From positions 1-24,341 of the forward strand of contig CAAGNN010000135.1 of the NCBI GenBank assembly GCA_900771325.1: a stretch of 24,341 bases of DNA, in the 5' to 3' direction. Within the stretch, counting starts at the first letter, position 1, and every line of letters begins with the position of its first letter. Below the pieces are notes generated by a model. It was not told the DNA's origin. It saw only the letters and a program-made list of their open reading frames with translations, and ran no database searches. The DNA comes from Kiritimatiellia bacterium (GTDB lineage: Bacteria > Verrucomicrobiota > Kiritimatiellia > RFP12 > DVOR01). This document shows, in pieces, positions 1 through 6,499 of the stretch. The position numbers and the translations under genes are program-made.

Positions 1-309
1 ACCTTCGCCGTCACCGACGTCTCCTTCATCTCCCTCAAGCTCATCCTGCCGCCGATGGCCGCCTGCCTCGCCCCCGGCAGCCAGATGATCTCCCTCATCA
101 AGCCCCAGTTCGAGGCCGGACGCAAAGACGCCCCCCGCGGCGTGGTGCGCGACGAAGCCGTCCGAGCGCGCGTGGTCGAGGAGATCCGCGCCTTCGGCAC
201 CGGCGAACTCGGCCTCACCTGGCTCGGCTGCGAACGCTCTCCCCTCCTCGGCCCCGAAGGCAACGTCGAGTTCCTCGCCTGGTGGGGCGTGCCCGAAGGT
301 AGCCGTTAG
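1..309 (+). CDS. tlyA: TlyA-family rRNA 2'-O-methyltransferase, C-terminal part (5' end outside window)
   Basis: About 102 residues of the C-terminal half are present, open from the first base. The segment DVSFISLKLILP, then LIKPQFEAGR, GVVRD and SPLLGPEGNVEFLAW, is the signature order of the TlyA/hemolysin-A family. That family methylates cytidine 2'-OH groups in 16S and/or 23S rRNA using S-adenosylmethionine, in the cytoplasm. The N-terminal S4-like RNA-binding domain and the SAM motif I would lie upstream of the window. The TAG stop at 307-309 lies in the second unit of a five-unit heptad array (300-334), and a terminator hairpin follows at 384-413. Family assignment is confident; which rRNA is the substrate cannot be told from this fragment. 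Confidence 0.9.
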   Translation, partial: TFAVTDVSFISLKLILPPMAACLAPGSQMISLIKPQFEAGRKDAPRGVVRDEAVRARVVEEIRAFGTGELGLTWLGCERSPLLGPEGNVEFLAWWGVPEGSR

Positions 310-334
310 CGGCTAGCTGTTAGCTGTTAGCGGC
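300..334 (+). repeat. Heptad tandem array (TAGCNGN, five units) overlapping the tlyA stop
   Basis: Five consecutive 7-bp units of form TAGCNGY start at 300, 307, 314, 321 and 328. Each unit carries TAG, so the array places a stop in all three forward frames. The TAG of the second unit is the real tlyA stop. Confidence 0.9.
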
Positions 335-351
335 GCGTTCCGCCCGCGCGC

Positions 352-379
352 TGTCATCTGTCATCCCTCATCCGTCATC
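352..379. repeat. Heptad tandem array (TGTCATC type, four units)
   Basis: Four 7-bp units (TGTCATC twice, then CCTCATC and CGTCATC) lie at 352-379. On the minus strand each reads GATGANN and so contains TGA. The same heptad family recurs at 3640-3660 and 22321-22449. Confidence 0.88.
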
Positions 380-383
380 GTAT

Positions 384-413
384 AGGCTGGCCTCCAAGGC
401 CGGCCTTCTATTT
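384..413 (+). terminator. Probable intrinsic terminator of tlyA
   Basis: A 10-bp stem AGGCTGGCCT / AGGCCGGCCT with one G-U wobble and a CCA loop is followed by TTCTATTT. It sits just after the heptads downstream of tlyA. The U-rich tail is short and interrupted. Confidence 0.65.
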
Positions 414-455
414 CCCTCAGCCCCTGCGCCAACTCAAACCCGCCCCGACCCGGAC

Positions 456-545
456 AATTAACCCTCAGACTTAATTGAATTATCCCTTAGGCTTAATTCA
501 ATTATCCCTGAGGGTTAATTCAATTATCCCTGAGGGATAATAATT
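456..545. repeat. AT-rich 22-bp tandem array with alternating palindromes
   Basis: Four 22-bp units begin at 456, 478, 500 and 522. Each holds two palindromic cores, CCCTNAGGG-like and TTAATTNAATTA-like. The core centres fall at 466, 477, 488, 499, 510, 521 and 532, exactly 11 bp apart. The last unit forms ATTATCCC-TGA-GGGATAAT. The array is strikingly AT-rich against its surroundings. It lies about 125 bp upstream of the restriction-modification promoter. It could be an operator array, a protein-binding array or a repeat element; nothing in the sequence decides. Confidence 0.85.
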
Positions 546-598
546 CCTCTCGCCCGTCGCGCAACTTTCCCCCCGCCCGTCACTCATTTCAAGCTCCA

Positions 599-625
599 CC
601 GAAGGACGTAAACCCAGCAACTTAG
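599..625 (+). repeat. Imperfect direct repeat, left flank of the restriction-modification operon
   Basis: The 27 bp here match 3431-3457 at about 21 positions, with the shared core GTAAACCC followed by RGCA. The two copies bracket the promoter and all three genes of the DpnII-type operon, about 2.8 kb apart. Confidence 0.5.
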
Positions 626-667
626 CCACCCGCCTGCCGCCCCCAAACGAGCGAAGCACTCTGGGGT

Positions 668-678
668 TGTGGTAAAAT
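668..678 (+). promoter_or_regulatory. Extended -10 promoter of the restriction-modification operon
   Basis: TGTGG (668-672) is followed directly by TAAAAT (673-678), an extended -10 (TRTGN) promoter with no clear -35. Transcription would start near 685, giving a leader of about 75 nt to the ATG at 761. The 16 bases around it are almost identical to the antiporter promoter at 10511-10521. An ATG at 677 overlaps the -10 and is therefore unlikely to be the start codon. Confidence 0.6.
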
Positions 679-760
679 GTCTTGCAGAACAACGCGCGTG
701 GCTACGACGAGAGGGCAGAAGGTGCTCGCGGCCGGTTTGCGCGGGTGCAAGGACAATGGT

Positions 761-1759
761 ATGAGCCAAGTGACGAGGCGGAACTTTTGCAAAGGTGCAG
801 TGGCGGCAGTGATGGCGCTTCAAGGGGAGGTGTTTGCAAAGGGCGGAAAGGCTCAGGCAGAGGCGGGCTTTCGGGGGAAGCCGTTCGTGAAGTGGGCCGG
901 GGGGAAGGGACAGTTGCTCGAACAACTGGACGCATTCTTCCCCCGTGCGTTGCGAGAGGGGAAGATTAAGGCGTATGTGGAGCCGTTTGTCGGGGGTGGG
1001 GCGATGTTGTTTCATATCTTGACGCACTATCCGGCGATTGAGCGGGTGATAATTAACGACTTGAATGCCGATTTGACAGGGGTATACCGCGTGGTCAAGG
1101 AGTGCCCGCAGGCGCTGATTGCGGCGTTGCGGGATATTCAGGCGGAGTTCTTTGCGTTGGAGGAGATGGCGGCACGAAAGGACTACTACTTGGCCAAACG
1201 TGCGCGCTATAATGCGCGGTCGGCCGAGGCGGTGGAGCAGGCGGCACTTTTTATCTTCTTGAATCGGACAGGTTTCAACGGGTTGTACCGGGTGAATGCG
1301 AGCGGGGAATACAACGTGCCTTTCGGGAAGGCGAAGCGGCCGCAGATTTGCGATGAGCAGACGTTGCTGGCAGATAGTCGTTTGCTACAGAAGGTTGAAA
1401 TCTTAACCGGGGACTTCGCGGGGGTGGCTGAGCGAATGACCGAGCCGGCCTTTGTCTATCTTGACCCCCCTTATCGGCCGTTGCCCAAGACGCCGAGCTT
1501 TACGGCTTACGCCAAGGAGGGGTTTAACGATGACCAGCAGCGGCGCTTGGCGGCTTTCTGTCGCACGCTGGATGCGCAGGGGCATCGGTGGTTGCTCTCC
1601 AATTCGGACCCGGCGAACACGGACCCGGAGGACACCTTCTTTGATGAGCTCTATCGAGGCTTTGAGATTCACCGCGTCTATGCTAGCCGGATGATTAACG
1701 CAAAGGCCGATGGACGGGGAAAGATTACCGAATTGGCTATCCGCAACTATCAGGAGTGA
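761..1759 (+). CDS. dpnM: Dam-like DNA adenine N6-methyltransferase (M1 of a DpnII-type system)
   Basis: This is a 332-residue D12-class adenine methylase that should transfer a methyl group from S-adenosylmethionine to the adenine N6 of GATC, protecting host DNA. Visible motifs are KPFVKWAGGK (residues 40-49, SAM binding), EPFVGGG (74-80) and the catalytic LDPPY (DPPY at 235-238). I chose ATG 761 because AAGGA lies 7 nt upstream and because the earlier in-frame ATG (677) overlaps the -10 box. The next gene's ATG follows the stop directly. The first 35 residues are odd: TRRNFCKG plus a short hydrophobic run resembles a twin-arginine signal peptide, and typical Dam proteins begin just before the KWAGGK motif. 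A later start is possible but has no good ribosome site. GATC specificity is inferred from the neighbouring endonuclease. Confidence 0.9.
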   Translation: MSQVTRRNFCKGAVAAVMALQGEVFAKGGKAQAEAGFRGKPFVKWAGGKGQLLEQLDAFFPRALREGKIKAYVEPFVGGGAMLFHILTHYPAIERVIINDLNADLTGVYRVVKECPQALIAALRDIQAEFFALEEMAARKDYYLAKRARYNARSAEAVEQAALFIFLNRTGFNGLYRVNASGEYNVPFGKAKRPQICDEQTLLADSRLLQKVEILTGDFAGVAERMTEPAFVYLDPPYRPLPKTPSFTAYAKEGFNDDQQRRLAAFCRTLDAQGHRWLLSNSDPANTDPEDTFFDELYRGFEIHRVYASRMINAKADGRGKITELAIRNYQE

Positions 1760-2608
1760 ATGGATATGCGCGACTTTGATACGTGGTTTTCTCAGTTCCG
1801 CGAGAGTATCGCCACCTATGCCTTCTACGTCGACTTCCCCAAGGTCTTTGAGTTGGCGAAGGAGCATAAGGTGCGGCTCCATGCATTGAACGCGCTGATT
1901 GGCTCGCAGACGATTGAGGCGGACTTTCGCGCGTTGGTTGAGGAGTACCCCTCGGTCTTGGCTGCGATCCCTATTCTCCTAGCCAAACGCGAGCCAGAGA
2001 TCTTTGCAGAGGACGAGGAGGGCGGCGGGCTCTATTCGTTTGCTACGCGCGCTTGTTCGCTGGATGTCTACTGTACCTTTATGCGCAAGACCGGGCTCTT
2101 CGACCTGCTCTCCAAGCACTTGGTCAGCAATCTCTACGACTATGTGCTGGGCGTGGAGACGGGGCTAGACTCCAATGGACGGAAGGGGCGCGGCGGCAAG
2201 TTAATGGAGCAGCGCGTCGAGCGCTACCTCATCGAGGCCGGGGTGAACTACGAGTGCCAGTTCTCGTCGCAGCGGATGGCGGAGTTAGGGGTCGATATTG
2301 CACCGTTGACGAATGCGGGCAAGACGGTTAAGCGCTTCGACTTTGTGGTTAAGACAGCACAGTGCGTCTACGCGATTGAGACGAACTTCTACAGCAGCAA
2401 CGGCTCCAAACTGAACGAGACTGCACGGAGCTACAAGATGCTCGCCTTGGAGGCGCAGAAAATCCCCGGCTTCAAGTTCGTTTGGTTTACCGATGGCGCT
2501 GGCTGGAAAAGCGCCGAGAACAACTTGCGCGAGACCTTCGAGGTGCTGCCGACGCTCTTCAACCTCAAGGACTTGGAGCAGGGTATCGCCAAGCGGCTCT
2601 TTGTCTAA
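1760..2608 (+). CDS. dpnB: DpnII/MboI-family type II restriction endonuclease (GATC)
   Basis: The 282-residue protein matches the DpnII/MboI family in length and motif order: GLDSNGRKGRGGKLME, then KRFDFVV (D194), then YAIETNFYSSNGSKLNE (E207, N209), then FVWFTDGAGW and NNL. The D...ETN arrangement is the likely metal-binding nuclease core. Members cleave unmethylated GATC in double-stranded DNA, so the adenine methylases on either side should protect the host. Its first ATG (1760) follows the methylase stop with no gap. The internal ATG at 1766 is better spaced (9 nt) from AGGAG at 1752-1756, so the true protein may be two residues shorter. No key residue appears missing and the gene looks intact. 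Confidence 0.92.
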   Translation: MDMRDFDTWFSQFRESIATYAFYVDFPKVFELAKEHKVRLHALNALIGSQTIEADFRALVEEYPSVLAAIPILLAKREPEIFAEDEEGGGLYSFATRACSLDVYCTFMRKTGLFDLLSKHLVSNLYDYVLGVETGLDSNGRKGRGGKLMEQRVERYLIEAGVNYECQFSSQRMAELGVDIAPLTNAGKTVKRFDFVVKTAQCVYAIETNFYSSNGSKLNETARSYKMLALEAQKIPGFKFVWFTDGAGWKSAENNLRETFEVLPTLFNLKDLEQGIAKRLFV

Positions 2609-3421
2609 ATGGCGCTCACCCCCTACTATTCCTCGCCGCAGGGAGACTTCTCGCTCTATCACGGAGACGTGCGGGAGGTGCTTCCGGGCTTTCCAAAGGG
2701 GGCGTTTGACCTTATCTTTGCCGACCCGCCTTACTTCCTTTCCAATGGCGGCTTCTCGGTCCACGCGGGCAAGTGCGTGAGCGTCGACAAGGGGGCCTGG
2801 GATAAGTCGCAGGGCATCGCGGCTGATGCCGCCTTCAACCGCCAATGGCTTGCGTTCTGCCGCGAGGTCTTGGCCGAAAACGGAACCATTTGGGTCTGCG
2901 GCACCTACCACAACATCTTCTCGGTGGCCCAGGGGCTCGCGGAGCTCGACTTCCGGGTGCTGAATGTGGTGACCTGGCAGAAGAGCAACCCGCCGCCGAA
3001 CTTAAGTTGCCGGACCTTGACGCACTCCACCGAGTTCCTCGTGTGGGCCCGCAAGTCCAAGCGTGTGCCGCATGTCTACAACTACGATCTGATGCGCCGC
3101 CTAGCCGGTAATCGGCAGATGACCGATGTGTGGCGCTTGCCGGCCATTGCGCCTTGGGAGAAGACCTGCGGGAAACACCCCACGCAAAAGCCGCTCTCCT
3201 TACTTGTGCGAGCAATCCTGGCTTCGACGCACGAGGGCGCGCGGGTGTTGGACCCCTTCACTGGTAGCTCCACCACGGGTATCGCAGCGAATCTGCTCGG
3301 GCGGACCTTCTGTGGCATCGATGCCGCGGAGGAATACCTCGCGCTCTCGCAAGCGCGACGCGAACGGCTAGAGACAGAGCACAACGCCTGGCGCAAGAAG
3401 ATTCCTGACCTCTGCCTATAA
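2609..3421 (+). CDS. dpnA: DpnA-like N6-adenine DNA methyltransferase (M2 of the DpnII-type system)
   Basis: This 270-residue beta-class methyltransferase carries DPPYFLSNGG (DPPY at residues 39-42) near the N-terminus, a central TWQKSNPPPNLSCRTLTHSTEF region, and the SAM-binding DPFTGSSTTG (from residue 215) near the C-terminus. The DPPYFLSNGG segment followed by VDKGAWD is typical of DpnA. In pneumococcus DpnA methylates GATC and also acts on single-stranded DNA, helping incoming unmethylated plasmid survive. The ATG follows the endonuclease TAA directly, indicating one transcript and probable translational coupling. The order here is M1-R-M2, whereas the classic DpnII operon is M1-M2-R. 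The single-strand activity is carried over from the family and cannot be seen in the sequence. Confidence 0.92.
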   Translation: MALTPYYSSPQGDFSLYHGDVREVLPGFPKGAFDLIFADPPYFLSNGGFSVHAGKCVSVDKGAWDKSQGIAADAAFNRQWLAFCREVLAENGTIWVCGTYHNIFSVAQGLAELDFRVLNVVTWQKSNPPPNLSCRTLTHSTEFLVWARKSKRVPHVYNYDLMRRLAGNRQMTDVWRLPAIAPWEKTCGKHPTQKPLSLLVRAILASTHEGARVLDPFTGSSTTGIAANLLGRTFCGIDAAEEYLALSQARRERLETEHNAWRKKIPDLCL

Positions 3422-3430
3422 GGGCTTGCG

Positions 3431-3457
3431 CCGGAGGAAGTAAACCCGGCAGGTCAG
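3431..3457 (+). repeat. Imperfect direct repeat, right flank of the restriction-modification operon
   Basis: This is the partner of 599-625. It begins 10 bases after the dpnA stop and runs into the large inverted repeat at 3450-3511. About 21 of 27 positions match the left copy. Confidence 0.5.
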
Positions 3458-3511
3458 ACCAGGAACTTGCTCGTCGCGCGCAGCGCGCCGAGCAAGTTCC
3501 TGTCTGCCTGA
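3450..3511. terminator. Large inverted repeat downstream of dpnA (possible bidirectional terminator)
   Basis: A 12-bp perfect stem GGAACTTGCTCG / CGAGCAAGTTCC (3462-3473 with 3489-3500) surrounds a GCGC-rich loop. It is extended outward by CAGG.CAGAC / GTCTG.CCTG with small bulges. It lies about 30 bp after the stop of dpnA. There is no U-run, so intrinsic termination is not certain. Confidence 0.55.
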
Positions 3512-3519
3512 GGCCGCAG

Positions 3520-3625
3520 GGGCTACTCGCCTCTGAACCCCTCGGGAGCGCGGTGCGATCCACCCCGGCCGAAGCGCCCTGCGGGCACTTCGGCTGAAAG
3601 GCACGAAGGGGGCACACGGGGCACG
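3520..3625. repeat. Dispersed hairpin repeat, copy 1 (CCCCTCGGGAGCGCGG family)
   Basis: This is homologous to 7903-8010 and 23549-23650. It contains GGAGCGC-GGT-GCGATCC followed by a hairpin GCCGAAGCGCCC / GGGCACTTCGGC (3568-3579 with 3583-3594), then a GGCACGA..GGCACAC tail. Stem bases differ between copies but stay paired. No gene is supported here. Confidence 0.8.
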
Positions 3626-3639
3626 CGCAGCCCGCGCTC

Positions 3640-3660
3640 TGTCATCCGTCATCTGTCATC
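3640..3660. repeat. Heptad array (TGTCATC type, three units) at the GT39 stop
   Basis: Three 7-bp units lie at 3640, 3647 and 3654. Read on the minus strand they are GATGACN, and the first supplies the TGA stop (3656-3658) of the glycosyltransferase gene. Confidence 0.88.
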
Positions 3661-4954
3661 TATCTACCGCGAAGGTCGCCGCCCAGCGGCGGCCTTCGCG
3701 GTAGACTTCCAGTTCCCCGGAGTGGTCGCGGCGGATGCGGTTGGCGAGGTAGAAGTCGGCGGAGTAGGGGGTTTCGCGGGCGAAGGAGACGGTGGCGGTG
3801 GGGGGGAGGGAGGCGTAGAAGGCGGCGGGGAACTTGCGTGGGTTGAGGTGCGGGAGGAGGAGGGTGCCCACGAAGAAGGCCAGGGCAAAGGCGCAGGCCA
3901 GGGCCGGCCAGCGGCGGAGGGCGCGCGGGGGGCGTTGGGCAATCCACCAGGCCGCCGTCGGGATGGCGGGCAGGAGGTAGGCAATCGGGCAGCGGGGCGT
4001 GAGGCACCAGAAGCCGACCATCGTCACGGTGGCCAGGGCCGGGAAGTTGGCGCGTAGCCGGCGCCAGGCGCGTCGGCGGAAGAGGGCGAGCGACCACGGG
4101 GCCGCCGCCGCGAGGAACCAGGGCACGGCCACGCCGAAGAAGGTCTTGTGGCCCGAGCCATAGCGGTCGCCATACTCCTGGACGAGGAAGCGGCCGAAGT
4201 TCTCGTTGAGGAAGAAGTAGCGCAGGGTGCCCGGCTCGCGCACTTCCATCACCACGAACCACGGAGCGGCCAGGAGCAGGAAGAGACCCCCGGCGGCCAG
4301 GGCGTGGCGCAGGCGGATGGGGCGGCGGTTGAGGAGGGCGTAGAGCGCCGGGGGGAGGCCGCCGAGCACCAACGCCACCGGGCCCTTGATGAGGAAGCCG
4401 GCCGCGGCCGCCGCCGCACAGCAGAGGGCCGGGGTCCAGCCCGGGCGGCGCAGGTAGGCGCGGGCGCTCAGGAGCGTGGCGAAGACGGCGCACGCAAGCG
4501 GCATATCCGTCATGCAGATGCCCGAGAGGAGGAGGAAGGCGGGGGTGGTCAGGCAGACGAGCGGGGCGCGGAGGTTCCCGGCCGCGCGGCGGAGCAGCCA
4601 CAGGATGGCCAGCGCGCAGAGGAAGCTCGGCAGGCGGACCGCGAAGGCGCTCTCCCCCAAGAGGTTGCAGGCTCCCGCGCCGAGCTGGAAGGCCAGCGGC
4701 GGCTTGCCGGCGAAGGTCTGGTAGCGATCGTGGTGGTAGAAGGCCGGGCGGAGGAAGTCCCCGCTGCGCGCCATATTGGCGGAGATGACCGCGTAGCGCG
4801 CCTCGCTTGGATCCCAGAGCGAGAGCGTGGCCATATTCCACACCCGCACGGCCAGCAACAGCCCCAGGCAGATGAGCGCCAAGTGGCGGGCGAAGGGAGT
4901 CGACAGGTCGCGGTCAGCAACGGTGGGGCTTTCGTCTCGGGGGGCATCGCACAT
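3656..4954 (-). CDS. ArnT/PMT-like family 39 glycosyltransferase, integral membrane
   Basis: This 432-residue polytopic membrane protein has WDPSEARYA (residues 48-55), matching the conserved acidic loop of GT-C glycosyltransferases after the first membrane segment, and KPPLAF (84-89). Many hydrophobic segments follow. Family members transfer a sugar from an undecaprenyl- or dolichyl-phosphate carrier to lipid A or protein on the outer face of the inner membrane. ATG 4954 is chosen because GAAAGGAAG lies just upstream; a longer frame to 5062 runs through a heptad array and is rejected. It is shorter than ArnT (about 550 residues), lacking most of a C-terminal soluble domain. A divergent polyprenyl-phosphate sugar transferase at 5133 is a plausible donor-making partner. 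The acceptor is unknown. The last codons form half of a 41-nt hairpin. Confidence 0.82.
   Translation of the reverse strand: MCDAPRDESPTVADRDLSTPFARHLALICLGLLLAVRVWNMATLSLWDPSEARYAVISANMARSGDFLRPAFYHHDRYQTFAGKPPLAFQLGAGACNLLGESAFAVRLPSFLCALAILWLLRRAAGNLRAPLVCLTTPAFLLLSGICMTDMPLACAVFATLLSARAYLRRPGWTPALCCAAAAAAGFLIKGPVALVLGGLPPALYALLNRRPIRLRHALAAGGLFLLLAAPWFVVMEVREPGTLRYFFLNENFGRFLVQEYGDRYGSGHKTFFGVAVPWFLAAAAPWSLALFRRRAWRRLRANFPALATVTMVGFWCLTPRCPIAYLLPAIPTAAWWIAQRPPRALRRWPALACAFALAFFVGTLLLPHLNPRKFPAAFYASLPPTATVSFARETPYSADFYLANRIRRDHSGELEVYREGRRWAATFAVDR
3664..3704. terminator. 19-bp hairpin embedded in the 3' coding end of the GT39 gene
   Basis: 3664-3682 pairs with 3686-3704 (CTACCGCGAAGG... 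with ...CCTTCGCGGTAG), with one G-U wobble and a CCA loop. It encodes the final residues of the minus-strand protein and stops 6 bases before its TGA. It lies at the convergence with the restriction-modification operon, so it could end transcripts from both sides, but no U-run follows. Confidence 0.7.
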
Positions 4955-4981
4955 AGCGTCTTCCTTTCTCGGTGGCAGCGC

Positions 4982-5016
4982 ACTGTCGACTGTCGACTGC
5001 GCACTGTCGACTGCAT
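4982..5016. repeat. Heptad array (ACTGTCG type, five units)
   Basis: Five 7-bp units of ACTGNNN form start at 4982, 4989, 4996, 5003 and 5010. They lie between the two divergent glycosyltransferase genes and abut the nested inverted repeat that follows. Unlike the arrays at gene ends, this unit has no stop triplet. Confidence 0.85.
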
Positions 5017-5111
5017 AAGGTAGCGCCTTGGGGTGACGGGAGCCTTGCCGGAGGATGACCAATTGGTCATCTTGGGCGCAGGTTGCGGCAAGGTGCGCGC
5101 GCTACCTTATG
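5014..5111. repeat. Nested inverted-repeat element between divergent glycosyltransferase genes
   Basis: The outer arms CATAAGGTAGCGC (5014-5026) and GCGCTACCTTATG (5099-5111) are perfect 13-bp inverted repeats. Inside are CCTTGCCG (5043-5050) and CGGCAAGG (5086-5093). In the centre is a perfect 18-bp palindrome, GATGACCAATTGGTCATC (5054-5071). The 98-bp unit could be a small non-autonomous mobile element, a cruciform or a shared operator for the two genes. Confidence 0.85.
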
Positions 5112-5132
5112 GGCCAAACAGTTGGAGGCCCT

Positions 5133-5834
5133 ATGCACTACACCGTCATCATCCCCTGCCACAACGAGGCCAAGCGCCTCAACCTGGCCGCCTTCCGCCG
5201 CTTCGAGGCCGAGCACCCCGAGGCCGCGCTCCTCTTCGTCGACGACGGCAGCACCGACGCCACCGCCGCCTGCCTGGCCGACTTCCCCGTCCTCCACCTC
5301 GAGGAGAACGTCGGCAAGGCCGAGGCCATCCGCCGCGGCATTATCGCCACGCTGGCCCTCGATGCCTCCACCGAGGCCTTCGCCTTCCTCGATGCTGACC
5401 TCGCCACCGGCCTCGATGAGCTCGCGCGCCTGGTCGGCATCCTCGCCGAGAAGCCTCGCCTGGCAATGGTCATCGGCTCGCGCTGGCCCCACCTGGGCGC
5501 GCATATCCGGCGCGGGGCGGTGCGCGCCTTGGCCGGGCGGCTGATGGCCTGGATGATCCGCCTGGCCCTCGGCCGGCCGGTCTACGACACGCAGTGCGGC
5601 GCCAAGGTCTTCCGGCGCGAGGCGGCCTGGACGCTCTTTGGCCGGCCCTTCCACTCGTGCTGGCTCTTCGATGTGGAGCTGCTGCTGCGCCTGCGCGGCC
5701 GGGTGGAGGAGGTGCCTCTGCGCGCTTGGCGAGAGGTCGGCGGCTCGAAGCTCGGCCTGGGGGCGATGCTCCGCGCGCCATTTGAGCTCGCGCGCATCGT
5801 TTGGTACGCTTCAAGGGAAGGAGCAAGCAGATGA
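5133..5834 (+). CDS. Family 2 glycosyltransferase (polyprenyl/dolichyl-phosphate sugar synthase type)
   Basis: This 233-residue GT-A protein has VIIPCHNEAKRL at the start, FVDDGSTD (DDG at 37-39), a DAD metal-binding motif (87-89) and VIGSRW, then DTQCGAKVF and LFDVELLLR. The CGAKVF and DVELL pattern is typical of the DPM1/ALG5-like branch, which moves a sugar from a nucleotide donor to a polyprenyl phosphate at the inner face of the membrane. It has no C-terminal membrane helices. ATG 5133 is chosen because GGAGG (5124-5128) lies just ahead; longer starts fall inside the upstream inverted repeat. The stop overlaps the response-regulator start by 4 bases (ATGA), so the gene is probably co-transcribed with the two-component pair. 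The sugar is unknown. Confidence 0.88.
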   Translation: MHYTVIIPCHNEAKRLNLAAFRRFEAEHPEAALLFVDDGSTDATAACLADFPVLHLEENVGKAEAIRRGIIATLALDASTEAFAFLDADLATGLDELARLVGILAEKPRLAMVIGSRWPHLGAHIRRGAVRALAGRLMAWMIRLALGRPVYDTQCGAKVFRREAAWTLFGRPFHSCWLFDVELLLRLRGRVEEVPLRAWREVGGSKLGLGAMLRAPFELARIVWYASREGASR

Positions 5835-6499
5835 AGTTGCTAATCATCGAGGACGACCGCAAGACTGCCGGCTTTGTCAAACGCGGCTTTGAAGAGGATG
5901 GCTGGAGCGTCTGCGTGGCCACCGACGGCCCCGGGGGCCTGGCCGCCGCCATCGCCGAGCCGCCCGATGTGGCGATCGTGGATGTCATGCTCCCGGGCCT
6001 GAGCGGTCTGGAGGTGGTGCGCACGCTGCGCGACCGCCGCGCCGCCTTCCCTATCCTCATCCTCTCGGCGCGCGACGCGGTGGAGGACAAGGTCCGTGGT
6101 CTGGAGCTGGGGGCCGATGACTACCTCGCCAAGCCCTTCTCCCTCTCCGAGCTCGTCGCGCGCGTCCAGGCCCTTCTCCGCCGCGCCACCCCGCAGCGCG
6201 AGCAGACCCGCCTGCAGGTCGGCAGCCTCATCCTCGACCGCCTCACCCGCACCGTCACGCGCGATGGCCAGCCCATCGAGCTCCAACGCCTCGAGTTCCT
6301 CCTCCTGGAATACCTGATGCGCAACCGCGGCCGCGTGGTCTCCAAGTCCACCATCATCGAGCACGTCTGGGGCTACGACTTCAACCCCGGCACCAACGTC
6401 GTCGAGGCGCGCGTCTGCCGCCTGCGCGAGAAGGTCGACAAGGCCTTCGAGCCCAAACTCATCCGCACTGTCAAGGGCTTTGGCTATGTCTTGGGATAA
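5831..6499 (+). CDS. OmpR/PhoB-family response regulator
   Basis: This 222-residue cytoplasmic transcription factor has a receiver domain (acidic pocket E7-D8-D9, phospho-acceptor D51 in DVMLPG, switch S79, K101 in LAKPF). It is followed by a C-terminal winged-helix domain with LEFLLLEYLMRNRGRVVSK, HVWGYDF and the ending LIRTVKGFGYVLG. It resembles CusR/CopR- and QseB-type regulators. The start is ATG 5831, preceded by GGAAGGAG, and overlaps the glycosyltransferase stop by 4 bases. Its own 3' end overlaps the kinase start by 14 bases, so all three genes look translationally coupled. Phosphorylation by the adjacent kinase is expected; target promoters cannot be read from sequence. Confidence 0.95.
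   Translation: MKLLIIEDDRKTAGFVKRGFEEDGWSVCVATDGPGGLAAAIAEPPDVAIVDVMLPGLSGLEVVRTLRDRRAAFPILILSARDAVEDKVRGLELGADDYLAKPFSLSELVARVQALLRRATPQREQTRLQVGSLILDRLTRTVTRDGQPIELQRLEFLLLEYLMRNRGRVVSKSTIIEHVWGYDFNPGTNVVEARVCRLREKVDKAFEPKLIRTVKGFGYVLG

Noticed and set aside
456..545. Replication origin with DnaA boxes
   Set aside because: TTATCCC occurs three times, but none extends to the DnaA consensus TTATNCACA, and no dnaA, dnaN or parAB genes are near.
677..760. Upstream in-frame ATG for the Dam-like methylase
   Set aside because: It overlaps the -10 box (673-678) and has no ribosome site, whereas ATG 761 has AAGGA at good spacing.
3660..4841. 393-codon minus-strand frame overlapping GT39
   Set aside because: Pro/Arg/Leu-rich out-of-frame translation; the GT39 frame has membrane segments and family motifs.
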